A DNA stretch of 64,000 nucleotides, taken from assembly GCF_019649055.1 (NCBI RefSeq), contig NW_026570246.1, positions 186,001-250,000 on the forward strand, given 5' to 3'. Position 1 is the stretch's first letter. Every line of letters begins with the position of its first letter. The notes below the pieces were generated by a model. It was given only the letters and a program-made list of their open reading frames with translations. It made no database searches and was not told the origin of the DNA. This DNA is from Paramacrobiotus metropolitanus. Lineage: Eukaryota > Tardigrada > Eutardigrada > Parachela > Macrobiotidae. This document shows positions 11,846 to 24,158 of this stretch, in pieces. A program made the translations under genes and the position numbers.

Positions 11846-14800
11846 ATGAAATGCATTTCTTATTGGCTATTCCTGATGCTGTGTACAGTTGTAATCTCGG
11901 ACTATGTGGCAGCGGAAACCACTCGTAAGATTCTACCAGTACACCGTTTTTAGGGAATAGGGAAGATCTTCCTCGGAAAGCGCAGTTTGCAGTACTGCTA
12001 GCACATTACACTGTCAGCTGAACTATCTGCAGTGTACAATACATGTGTTGTACTGGAATCAGGCTTGCTTTAACGTTTCCTCGATATGTGCAATTAATAC
12101 CTAATATGGCTACAAAGTACAGAGTATCGTAATATGCTAAACGTTTTTCCAGATGGATGCAAATCTCCGGCGATCATCAACGCTAGTTCGGGAAGCATTG
12201 AGTCTCCTTATTACGATTTCTACCCAAATCAGACGTACCCTTTCAACCTGCGATGCAGGTGGATCATACAAGGAACATCTGGCCAGGTTGGCTACTGTGC
12301 TTTATAATTTGCCCTTACATGACACTGCGTGATAAGAGCGTAGCTTCTGCTCAAAACAAAGGGGAAATATAGATATAACAAAATGTGGCTGTTGTGTATA
12401 ATATTACTGTAGCATTCGTTAGTTTGGCGTGTACCATTAAAGTATACAAAGTATATGTTGCGCGCGTCGTCCTGTTATTGTAAACTAATTTATTTTTTCC
12501 GGGTAAGCACCTGTGTTTTATAATGATAACTGATAATTCATGCAGATATTAATACGGAAAATTAGGCATAACGGGCCTATTTGGAAGACGCATGGCCAGT
12601 AATAACCATCATCGAGAACTCTAGAATTCAAATCTAACCCGTCAAAAAGACCTTTAGCTTTCCGTCCAGCTACTGTGGTTATACCGATCCAGCCCTTTTC
12701 CATTTACAGAATATTAAACTGACCTTTGGCAGTGGATTTAGCGTTGGGACAAACCCCACCCTGACCGGACGATGCGGTACGGACTTCGTCAGGGCACTTT
12801 CACCTGATCTTCAGACCATATGCAATCGAAATCCCCTGCAGGTGCCTCTTTATGGTCAGTCAAATACGTAGTATACTTATAATAAGACGTACAATACTTG
12901 GCTAACAACCATAGCGAAATAACAAGATAGCTACCCGCGTCGTAATTCGAACGTTGATGTCGACGTTTCTAACTTCCCAGCAATCATATAAGTTGTCTTC
13001 ATGCCAAAATTAATGTTTTAGTAAACGCAGCTAATATAAAGCTACGTCAGCAAATAACTTGAAAGTTGTGCGCTACACAGGAGACCTTTGTGGAAGCGAG
13101 CCCCCTTCGCACTTGGTGATCGGAAACGATACGGTTGTGATCGAATTCTGTGAGCTCTCATGCCCACGACGTTCTTTGTTCTTTTGCGGCGCGATGCGCG
13201 AAGCTTTTTATACGTAATAAAATTCGGTGTGTTGTTTCTAGGTACATTTGGACTTAACAATTTTCCATCAGGGTAGGTTGTGGTAATGGACATCTCCATG
13301 GCCATCGACTGCGTGTCACACGAAGATGAATTTTCTTTATGGACATCGATCGTGCTGAGCCATAGAAAACTCACCGCAAAATACTGACACTAAAACTAAA
13401 ATTTGTTTACAGAAAAAAAGGCTTCCATTTGCACTTTAACAGCACAACGGAGGATGCAACAGTCAGTATCCAACATCCCGCACCACCCACCACGCCGGCT
13501 CCGTCTGAGTGTGAAGACCTGACATTCGAGCTGAGCGACTATAATTCCACTGGTCTTTACATTGAATCACCGCGTTTTCCCAACACCTACCCGGAGAACA
13601 CGAACTGTGTATGGAAGGTTAATCTGGATGCGAATGAGCCAAGAAACGTACTGGTAAGATCTTTTGTATTATTAGAAACAGCGTACAATATAAAATAGGC
13701 AGTAGATAAACTGAAAAGTCTTTATACTGAAAATTTGCAATACGAGTACGTACTGTAAATAGAACTATAGAAGTGGCTGCGGCCAATAAAGCAGTTTAAG
13801 CAATACAGCACGAAGTGAAAATTATTGCAGACGTTTATCGGAACACAGTAAAATACCAAACGGTGCTGCGAACCTTTCCCATATATCTTCGTATAATCTT
13901 TCTACGACTTGACTTTTCTCTAACAAGTGAGTTTTATATTAGGTGAATGCCGAGTTTTTTGAGCTGGACAAAAACGATGAGCTGACAATAAACCAGCAGA
14001 ATTCCATCGACTTTACTTGTATGTAAAGTGGCAAATATGTATGGTGGCGCATGCACATAAGTCTTAAGTTGTATCTAATCCTAGTTTTGACCTTCAAATT
14101 TCTTGGAAAGAATGGCCCACAGGGAATTCGTCTGACCGGAAACTTCTTGGTAAACTGTGGAAATTTCTTCTTTACGAAATTTAGACGCTAATAACAAAAT
14201 CAGAAAACTGAATTAACTTACAAATATTGAATAATAAAAATAGCCAGCTAATGCTTACGTCAACTGCAACAGTATTGCCTGTTTATAAGCCATTTTTGAG
14301 ATTGTTCTGATCCATTGACCAATTAATTAAAATTTAGTTTGTTACGTTTGATACCGATGGAGTGGCGGGAAGCGGAAAAGGATTCCGTATTCATTTAAAA
14401 TGTAAGGGCCCGTAATAAATTAACAACGTAATTGTTGACATTTGTTGTTAGCGCTTGCTACTGTACTTAGACCATCGCAGGCATAGTGATTTTCATTTGT
14501 GAAATTTTGCAGTTTCTGATTGCTCTTCTGACACGGGAATATGTGTCAATAATCCCCGTGGAGACGTTTGCTTTACTGAAGACATGATGTGTGACGGTAA
14601 AAGGCAGCGTATACAATTATTTTATAATTATTGTTATTTGCTTCGTAAGACTTATGACTGTGGCGTTTTGTACCCACAACTTGAATCGAACGTAGAAAGT
14701 AACTAAGCCATCTATCACAAAAAAGGTGTTAAGATACACTAAATTGAATACCGGGATAATACCGATAACAGAATTTCGAAAAGAAAGCTCTGGGTACTTA

Positions 14801-16403
14801 ATAAACAAAACTAGGTAATATTGTACACTTCAAGGAAAACGAGACTGTCAAAATGGAGAGGACGAAAACTGTCCAACCGGATGTGGTTCGCCAGCATTTC
14901 CACCCCTTCTTAGCACAAAGCAGCAGCGAATTGTTGGAGGAATAGAGGTACATCGAGTAACTTTTTAATTTTTTCGTGATTTTATTTCGTCAAGGTCAGT
15001 CCGTAATATAGTAGAAATATTAAGTTAAAATCGTAATCTACTGCCCTCCTGATTTTTAACAATAACTGGTTGGCGACAGGCACGCCCACACAGTTGGCCA
15101 TGGCATGTCGCTTTCCGCGCGTTTGACGGTGCCCTCGCGTGTTCTGGAACCATTGTATGCTAATCAGGCCCCATAATGTCTTGCAGTTCTCTGTGACGGG
15201 TTTTAAAATTAATAGATTGACCACTCTTGGATTTTGACTTCCAAGGACTGCTGTCAAACGTTGTCCTTGTAAGTTCGATCAAGGTGAAAACAACATTATT
15301 TATTTTGAATTCCTTATTGGTTTTATTTCAAGGAATTTACTTTTGCTTTTTGTATCATTGTCTATTTTATGTTACGCTTATACCGATATAAACACTATAC
15401 CCTTTACAGTGCAAATGAGGCGTCTTTTATGGGAAATGGAGCAGTTATTCATGTGGGGAACATGACCTTTTTAATACGAGAGAGCCCAATGTTGCAATTT
15501 ACTATATTGACCAACTGATTGAATATCCGAATGTTGGAGGAGCTGCATTCTTTGATGAAAGTGACTTTTGTCTTGTAAAAACAAAATCGGTATGTATGAG
15601 TACTTAACTATCTGTACTTGGTAAATGTAAAGCTATCATTAAATATTTCTTAAATTTGTACATGTTCTGCGTTCACAGTGCCCACGTAGCATGTGTGCCA
15701 TGAATATATGCCATGAAAAATCGTATCGTGTATGAAGTCGCAGCTCTGCTTTGAATATTACGGCGTAAATACACTGATTGTTGCAGAAAATATTTTTCAA
15801 TGATCACGTGATGCCGGTTTGTCTTCCATCCGTAATTGGCCATCCAGCGGGCACGGTCTGCTATGCAACGGGATGGGGAGCGGCAGAAAAAAACGAAGCA
15901 TCACTAAGCCAGGGCGCTTATACGGACCGTTTGCGCCAAGTTGACTTGACCATTCTCAGCGATAAAGTATGCAGTCAGCAGTTTAATACTTCCGGTATTA
16001 CTCCAGGAGTACTATCGCATCCAGCTGCGGTGTGTGTGGAGAGCAATTCTGCCAAATCGACGTAAGTTACATTCTGTACAGGCTAATTCTAGTAATATGT
16101 CAACTGCAATATCAAACTTTTCTATTCCACTTCGGCCAGATGCTACGGCGATACGGGCGGACCACTGGTATGTCGCAGCAGTACCAATCTGCAGAGATGG
16201 GAGCTTGTTGGAGTCGTTAATCGCTGGATGTAAGAAACAGGCTTTTGGGTAGACGATCTGTACATGATTTTGTTTGCAATCTTTTGTGTCTTTGCAGGGG
16301 ATGTGTAGTCGAAACCAGCGGAATGCCCAGCTACTTTTCAAAAGTATCATATGAATATGTTTTGGACTGGATAACGTCCACTGTATTTCCCTTTGGCAAA
16401 TAA
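11846..16403 (+). CDS. Secreted CUB-CUB-LDLa serine protease homologue (catalytic residues replaced)
   Basis: Fifteen exons: 11846-11924, 12153-12286, 12710-12858, 13413-13653, 13943-14018, 14085-14149, 14338-14401, 14513-14596, 14835-14947, 15080-15154, 15216-15268, 15410-15589, 15787-16061, 16140-16229, 16298-16403. Order: signal peptide, CUB, CUB, Cys-rich LDLa-like module, activation site QRIVGGIE, S1 fold. The S1 fold keeps PHSWPWHVA, PVCLPS and ATGWG. The usual LTAAHC reads LTSKDC and GDSGGP reads GDTGGP, so His57 becomes Asp and Ser195 becomes Thr; Asp102 is kept (SDFCLV). This predicts a non-catalytic binding or scaffold protein. Exon 12 needs one more G in the GGGG at 15455-15458 to continue as VGEHDLFNTREP. 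The donor after exon 3 is weak (CA|gtcaaa); the better-looking TATG|gtcagt would need one more A in the A7 run at 13413. AATAAA overlaps the stop codon. Confidence 0.85.
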
Positions 16404-16962
16404 AATCGTTAAGGGTCGTGTGTTTATTACTTCTAGTGCTAGATTATCTACTGTAGCTATGTAATATTCGATGTAATTTCGCTATTATCTGTAAAAGTGT
16501 AACAATTACAGATAGCTCATTAAAAGTCAAGTTTGCGATCAGACGTTAGTCACGTGACTAACGCAAGTAACATTGCATGTGTTGTTTTTTTGGCTCGTAC
16601 CAATTAAACATAAGAAAAGCAAAAAACCCACATAAGAATTAATAAAAAATTCACTTTCATTAAGCCTGTACGCAATAATTTTAAACAGAAAGGTGCCCAG
16701 ACGCAGTATTATGACAGCATCAGATTATTCGATACAGGTAATACCAAGTATAGTCATAATCATAGGCTTTTTTATTTGCAACGTGATAGTAGCCGTGTAA
16801 TTCATCCCATCAATAACCGAAAGATTGAGAGAGTTTTAAGATACAAAGGAAGATACATTTTAAGATACATTTTAAGATACATCTTGTAGTTAGCTGTACA
16901 GGCAGTAATCGACTGCACGCCGCGAATGCATTTGTAGCAAAAGATGACAGAATAAGCATCTG
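16404..16962. other. Convergent spacer
   Basis: This stretch separates the stop codons of the plus-strand protease homologue and minus-strand CNG unit 3, so it holds two 3' UTRs. At about 16834-16884 there is a short tandem array of TTTTAAGATACA-type units (about three copies). Nothing else is supported. Confidence 0.45.
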
Positions 16963-19900
16963 TTAAGGTCGATCGTTGATATTCTTAATAGTTAACCCAG
17001 ACGTCCCAAACTCATCCGACGATTGCTCCAGATCCGGCGGCTCCAAATCCAGGTTCCCATAATTTTCTTCACTAGAGGAGTGAACACTAGGCGGTCGGGA
17101 GCCGACACTCTCATTGGACGGCACCGACGGCAGCCGGAAAATCTGGTTGTTCCGGCTGATTTTCACTGCCGGTTTGGCCGGTGACACCAGTTCATGCTGC
17201 TCAAAGGATTGCTCGTCGTGCGACACCTCCACCGGGGCAATCTTCGCCGGTCGCTGGAACAACCGGCGCAGCGGAGCCGCAAGAAAATTCGGGAGAAACG
17301 ACAGCGTACTCCGCATGTCGGAGGAATCATCACTGTCCACTTGTGCTAGCGGCGCCGGTGATTTATCCCGCAACGACTGCCGACTGCGCAGCGGACTGCG
17401 GGCTTTCCGCCGGCGGGGGGCGGCGGCCGCCGTGCTCGGCCCGTCTTCCGTGTCCGAGGAGAGTTTGCGCTGCAGGACTTCCTGTTCCCGGCGCCGTCGC
17501 AGTAATTCCGTGGAGGTGGGACGGCGCGGGTGGAGTTCTGGGTCATCGGCGGGAACGTCCGGTACGGGATGAGGCGTCGGTAGGCGTTCCATGTTCTCAT
17601 CGTTGGTGGATTCTGGCAGGCAAAGCTCTTCTTCTGAAGGGTTAATGTCCGCCTCCTTTGGCGCCGGTATGGAGGCGAAGGAGGGCGCACGCACGCTGGT
17701 TTTGGATAGGCGTTTCTTTAAGCTGGATTTCGGGTCGAGGACGTGGATAACGGTGCGGACAAATTCCGGGGTCGGAGACCGGGTTTTGATGACCTGCACA
17801 ACAAATCGGCATTTAAACATTCTCATTATCAATAACTTATTCATATACAGTAACGTCAGTAAGTTTTTAAAAGTCACACATGCAGTAAAATTAGGCAGTG
17901 TCCATGGGCAAATTCAGCCAAGAGGAAAACGGAACCGCTGCCTGTATATAGATAGATATACATTCTACACATCCGCACTTGTTGGAAGAAACAACAGAAT
18001 TATTACGTATCAGTCGCGCTTAGCTATTTCTTCCATGAAAGATAAGGGAACTGTTACGAGAATTCCAAAGCAATTTTATCCTCTAACGACGATACTATAG
18101 TCTACACGGGCTTTCCAAGAATGTTTTACATGGCCACAAAATCCGAAAAGTCGAAAAGCTGCTCAAGCGAGATACTACCACTCACAAGTATCATCACGTG
18201 AATGTTAATCGACACCGGCTTTCGACTTACTTCAACAGGTGGTGGGAGCTTTCTTTCGTCTGTCGGACTAATTCGTTGGTACAACCGCTGAGCCTTCTTT
18301 TTCAGCGCTTCCTTCGTTTCGGGATAATCACGTAGAACTTCATTAAGATCAGCTTTCCGCAGTACATACAGATTTGAAAATCCCCTGGACCTGAAGACGA
18401 CAAATCAAATTATAAAAGTTCTGGATCTACGCATAGTAAGTATATTCAACCATGATTCGAGGAATGAATGCGTCGGAACTGGTAAGCAGCTCGAAGCTAC
18501 AGTTAAACTAAAGTAACTGCGTCGTTAAATTTGCATGCTTGCCCAAAGACGTGTTAACAACAACACATAATAAACGTGCAGATACGATAACTTTTATGTC
18601 TCTGATGGTGCCAAAAATTGTCGCGGCATGGAAGTCAGCCGCTGTTTAATGACAACGTTAACGTTGCATTATTATCAGATGGATTGCACAACTGCTGCCC
18701 AGTACGTATTACGTACATATAATATTTTATATGTGTAACATTATACGTTATTTATGTGCATCCAGTCTTTACCAAATGTTTTAATGCCGTACAATACATT
18801 GTTAGTAATTCAGTACAGCTATTGCATACATTTTATCTTATTAGGTTTCTTCGTCTTACTCGTATTTTGGGCAGTAGCCACTTGAAAATGTGCTGTACTC
18901 ACCAGTCAGCTTTAATACAAGTCAAGAACGATATCAATTCAACAGAATGTGCAAAACAAAAATTAATATCCATCGGGCAATGCTATGTTCTCAGTATATC
19001 TGTATTTTGAACTGACATTGTGGTTCGGCGTTTTAATTTTGGTACAAGTAAGTATGACTTGTATGCAAGTTGGTTTGCGCTGAAATTTAATTGCTTGAAA
19101 CCTACCTAACATCCGCTGTTCGGCGATTCCCTCCAGCCAACGACAGCAGACTGATTTCCCCAAAGACACTGCCCTCACTGAGCGTGGCCACCACCTTATT
19201 CTCCGCCGCAATGACATCCAGCACCCCGCTGCGGACAATATACATCTCCTTGCCGACCTCCCCTTCTTGCAGATGAAATCATTCGGCAGGAACACCACCG
19301 GCTTCAGCTTCAGCACCAGATCCCGTATCATACTCTGATCAATCCCCTGGAACAACTGCACCTTACTCAGCGTATTATAATGCACACACAGCACCAGATC
19401 CGTCTTGAGCTTCTTGGGCAGGCCGTCCAGGAGGGAATTCTCATCCAGGGTCTTGTGCTGTTCCCAGTTGTAGGAGAACCATTCCCGCACACTGACCTGC
19501 AGTTCCTTAGGTAGGCGGAGATTCTGAAGATAGCGGATGGCCGTGTCAACCGTCTTCTGGTAGTGGTCTTCCTGATAGGTCATCTGCGTGAAGATGTCAC
19601 GGATCTGACCAATGAGCAGGGCGAAGACGAACACGCCCACCAGCCAGGAAAAGATCATGTAGGCATTCTCGACGATGTTCTCCGGTTCCGGGGCGTTGCC
19701 CACGGCGGTAGCGACGATAAAGGAGCGCCAGAAACAGTGCAGATAGGCGGGACGCGTTTTATTATCGTACACCCAGTGGTTGGTTCCAAATCCTGCAGAA
19801 AGTAGAATTTAATTTACTGCAGTTGTACATAACTACATAGAATAATTTCTCAACGCTCACTGGCTCAAACTCATACTTATCAATGCAGTAACGCAAGTCG

Positions 19901-22467
19901 TAAGATGGGTAATCACTCTAAATAATTCTTACTAGTCACAAAAAAAAATTTCAGCACTTTAAATAAATAAAGTGACCATGTTCTCCGTTTATGTTTTCCG
20001 CACTTCCGCCATTACTTTCCGCACTAGCACAGCTTCGAAAATTCGGCCAAAAGATGAAAGCCAGGATAAATTTGTGGCACAAGTAATCAGAAAAAGTACT
20101 GTATCGCCACACCCGATTGATTGATGGCGAGACTCGAATGACAAAATTACCATATAAAATTGCATAATTTACCTTCGGTCTTGGAGATGTAATAAAACAA
20201 GCATCCATTAGCATGGATCATCCACATCATATACGCCAGCGAATTCAACACCCGCAGCAGATGCGGCGACCGGGCTACCTGATCAATCCTTGACTGATAT
20301 TCCCAGTATGATGGCAATTTGAGCACTTTGGGCAGTCGCAGCAGTGGATTGACGCCGACAATCCGGACCAGATACAAAATGTCAAAGGGTACCGATGCCA
20401 AAATGTCAAGCTTGAACCGCCAGGAGCGCACGTAGCGTTTAATAATTTCCCGCCGATTTTCTATCCATACACCGTTCGACACGAATCTGACGGATGTTTT
20501 GAAGAAAATAATATCGATTAGGTAGAGAATATCGCAGCAATAATCCGCTAAGAACCACCAGTGCTGATTATGCTCGTTCTGCAAATGATCGAAGGCGGCA
20601 CGCATTGGAATTGCGTAGGCATTGTACATGAAGGCTAGACTGACGGTAAACAGCCAGGATATATACAGTCGGGATTGCGGTTCAAATGTGCCCGGAAACC
20701 GCATCTTGGAATGACGTGAGGAAGCCTAAAATTCACAAATTAAAAATACCTTTTATATTTATCAACCAGTCATAGCATTTTAGATATGCTCATTGCTTTT
20801 GTTTTAAAAAATAACGTGGAAATCTAATAAATAGTGTAAAAATAAGAATAGTGTAAAAATTTGTTTCCTGCTAACACTGCGTAAAAAATTCTAAAATTAC
20901 ACTGTACATGTCTAATTTTCGGCTTGTTAAATTAGCCGAATACTTGTGTATCTAAATTAACGAGTAAATAAAACGTTGTGCCATTCGTACATTGGTCGAT
21001 ATGGACATCATTCGGCGCAGACTGCCGCGTCGGTCATTGCGCGCATCGATACCGGTAGGCGACGGACTGGGCGGACGCACTGGCATTTGGTTTAACGGAA
21101 TGGTCAGCCTTTCCGCCGGTGGTTCGTCCTCCTCGGAAAATGTGGGGGATGGTGGTTGCACTACAACTTGCTCTTTGACCTTCCTGGCGCGCTCATGGAA
21201 TGCTGAGACTAGTTTATGCAGCTGCTCCTGAATCTGCGCTCCACGCTCCATGCTCGATCGTCTAACACAATTTTTCTATAATAATTCTGATGTGCATCGT
21301 CAGTGTAAGCTGACTAATCCTTGCTTCTCATCTTCACCAAGTTAACAAAAAAACACTGGTACCAAGTTAAAAGTTACTAAAAAAAGGAGCATTCAAATGC
21401 AGTATGCCTCTTTACCTTACAGTCGATATTGTCCTAAAATATGTTTTTGTTACTTATTGTTAGATTTGCAGTTTATACTGTAGATATGTTTCGATAATGT
21501 CAGATTACGACCTACTCAATGTGGTACAGGTAGGTTTCGTAATATCTATATATGTACTGTACTTATCGTTAATAATTATTACAATATAGATATGTACGTA
21601 GTCCTATTAAGTAAGTACAGGTTGCGTTTTCTCAGTTGCCATAAAACAGTTTTAATGTTGTTTACATTTAACTTACGCGCTGCTGGCCTCACTGTACGCC
21701 GCTAATGTCGATGTGGAGTACCGCCGTAGGGGGTCGTAAGCGCTATCCTGAGATACATTTAATGTGCTGTTTTCCGGCAATCTCGATAAATGACGTAAAT
21801 GTGGCGGAACGTAAGAAGAACGTGCGGTGTCCGAAATTCCACGTGGAGTATCGTCGATAAACTTCATACCTTTCCGTAAACTATCTGTCAAAAGAAACGA
21901 TAACCTAAGCTCCTTTGTCTATAAAAATTGTTTACAATTTTAATTAATTCGGAGAAACTGTTGAGAAATTTCCGCAGTTTGACAAAACACCCATTCACAA
22001 ATTATTTGGAAAAAATAAATATTGGTACGCACCGTACCCATTCCGTCAAAATTTTGTTAAGTTTTTTGTACTTATATTTTAGATACATATAACGTCACAG
22101 TTTCAATTGTTAGTGGGCTGGTACCTCGTTTGGACAGAACTCCTTGACTGAGGGAGTCAATATTGGTAAGGTGGTTGGCTGTGATGGGGACTTTGTTGAG
22201 CAAGTGTGTGTCGGGGGTGATTTCCGCGTCGGAGATGGCAGAGTGCCGCGACATGGTGCTGCCGGATCCGTTGGGATCCATGCCCATGGCGTGGATGTCG
22301 TACACATTGACATTTACCCGCAAGGCATGCGGCAGATTTCTGCGCGCTCGCAGACCACTGGAGGTGGTCGGCTGATCGCTGGCGTCCGACGTATCCGAGG
22401 ACACATGGATGGAAGGGGCCACATGGTAGCTTCTGCGCGGCTGCGGAGTCGCGTCAGCTTGATCCAT
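16963..22467 (-). CDS. CNG channel beta-type subunit, unit 3
   Basis: Seven exons: 22467-22125, 21884-21677, 21261-20991, 20725-20173, 19792-19106, 18390-18231, 17793-16963; about 1,017 residues. This is the most CNGB-like of the three. The pre-channel helix [20 protein letters not shown] resembles vertebrate CNGB, S4 is [12 protein letters not shown], and [14 protein letters not shown] leads into the pore without the Cys insert of units 1 and 2. The filter region reads [10 protein letters not shown]. The C-linker has [14 protein letters not shown]; the CNBD has [24 protein letters not shown] and [15 protein letters not shown]. The C-tail begins [10 protein letters not shown] and contains [15 protein letters not shown]. 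After ICKKG the frame breaks: the C4 run at 19260-19263 (GGGG in sense) is one short of what GE(V)GKEMY needs. With that base, total exon length is divisible by three. Start: ATG of MDQADATP. Confidence 0.87.
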
Positions 22468-23469
22468 CCTGAATTTGTATACAACGCTCGCAGTAAGTTC
22501 ACTGGTCACAGAGCGACATACCTCCGCAAGGTGACCTTTCCCCGGAAAGTGTTTTCTCCAAAAACGATTTAAGGATTTATTAAATTAAAGGAAAACATTT
22601 TGATTTCGTAAGTCCTTTTCGGATAAATGGTGTTGCATGCAACTCGTCGAGCGAGCAGCAGTCGTGATATTGTGGCTGTGCAGTTTATCCGTTATTGATT
22701 CACTCCTGGAGAAGTCATACGCCTACACAACGGCTGCACTGCACGCCAGATTTCTTGCGCCAGCACAATCAATAAAACATTCACAATCAGCCTGCCAGTT
22801 GCGATTTGTGCCCGTGTTGTCTGGTAATTCGTTTGTGTTGTGGCAGGCTAGGAAGGCACGGCGCACACCTCGATGTGTCGCAGAAAATGCCTAAAAGTAT
22901 TACACTGTATGAAGCGCTTTTACAAGTATGTAAACAATCGGTCGGGTCGGTATTTCTTGGTTTGTGTCACTGCACTGCGGGATACATGCGGAAGCCGGCC
23001 GTGTGTTGCATCAAAATAAAAAGGTGGAATACTCGTATTCTCACCATTAACCGTTTATTGTATTTTAATACATTAATGCAACCGGCAGTAGAATAAGTTT
23101 TACAAGAAACAGCCTCGGCTTCGCCTCCGCGTTTCTTGTGGTCCATGGGCATTTTATTTGAATTTGAATGAATATTTATTAGATTAACATCAGTCTATTC
23201 GTCGAAACATGATCGGTACATGCAATAGGGCAAACACGAATTTTCTATGCAAATCAGTTCATGATTTTCTCAACCTTGAAAGCATTCCCTTTCGCTGTAC
23301 ATACATACAGATAATTTTACGATATCCTCTACCCGAAAAGAAAGCCGAAATATCAGTCTATAAGGTGTGAAATTCGAAACAGTGATAGTGCACTGGATCA
23401 CTAGTTCGGCAACTCATCACTTCACTGGTTCTTTTCACTGGAAGTTGGTGTGTGCCCAGTGGTGTATGT

Positions 23470-23652
23470 CCGGTCAGTAGTGGTGGCTCGATTACTTGCT
23501 TAGCTAACCGGTTCCGTTCGCCGGACAGTAGTGGTAGCTCGGTCACTCATGTACACTGTACAATAATGACAGCCCGGTCACCCGCTGACCTAACGGGCTC
23601 CGTGCACCGGACAGTAGTGGTAACTCGGTCACTCGTTCCCTAACGGGCTTAG
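23470..23652. repeat. Imperfect tandem repeat, three copies
   Basis: Copies start at 23470, 23521 and 23607 with CCGGWCAGTAGTGGTRRCTCG and end in a CTAACSGG(C/T)T-type block. The middle copy has about 35 extra bases and the last is cut short. The copies are clearly related but not identical, so the array is not young. No protein is encoded. Confidence 0.6.
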
Positions 23653-23806
23653 TGGAAAATACTTTCATTTTTTAATATTATAATAATTTAGTTACTTTTG
23701 GTGAAGGTAGTCAAAACTCTTCCGCTGTGGCGCTCGAAGCGGGAGAGGTTTTAAAAAGAAATGAATACTATCTGGCCGGGTTTTCGACTACGGGCTTTCA
23801 GAATAT

Positions 23807-24158
23807 AATATAGGGGGAAAAATGTGTCTAGCCGAACCAATCCCTTGTACTTCTGATGTAAGCCAGCTGGTGGTTTACGTTGTGGCTTGACAGTGTTTTA
23901 TGTAAAGCGCTGCTATTAAGATTGCAGGTACTGATAACAGGTAAGCTGCACTCGTACAACTGCAGGTAAACAGGCTAAAACTGTATTATAGCCCGGACCT
24001 GCCTGGTGCAGCTAATTCCACATGTACCGTCAATGCCGCACAGTCTTAATAGCAGCGCTTTACATAAAACGCTGTGCAGCCACAACGTAAACCACCAGCT
24101 GGCTTACATCAGAAGTACAAGGGATTGGTTCGGCTAGACACATTTTTCCCCCTATATT
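23807..24158. mobile_element. 352-bp long-terminal-inverted-repeat DNA element (MITE-like), no coding capacity
   Basis: Arms 23807-23924 and 24041-24158 (118 bp each) are nearly perfect reverse complements, starting AATATAGGGGGAAAAATG. They differ at only a few sites near GCTTGACAGTG against GCTGCACAGCG. The spacer is about 116 bp. Arms that similar suggest a recent insertion or arm correction. There is no transposase, so it would be a non-autonomous DNA element moved by another copy. I cannot define a target-site duplication beyond a possible TATA. Confidence 0.7.

Noticed and set aside
13042-13374. 110-codon minus-strand frame inside the protease homologue
   Set aside because: Lies in an intron on the opposite strand with no recognisable domain.
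17114-17645. Ser/Arg-rich plus-strand frames of 150 codons
   Set aside because: Antisense shadows of the GC-rich last exon of CNG unit 3.
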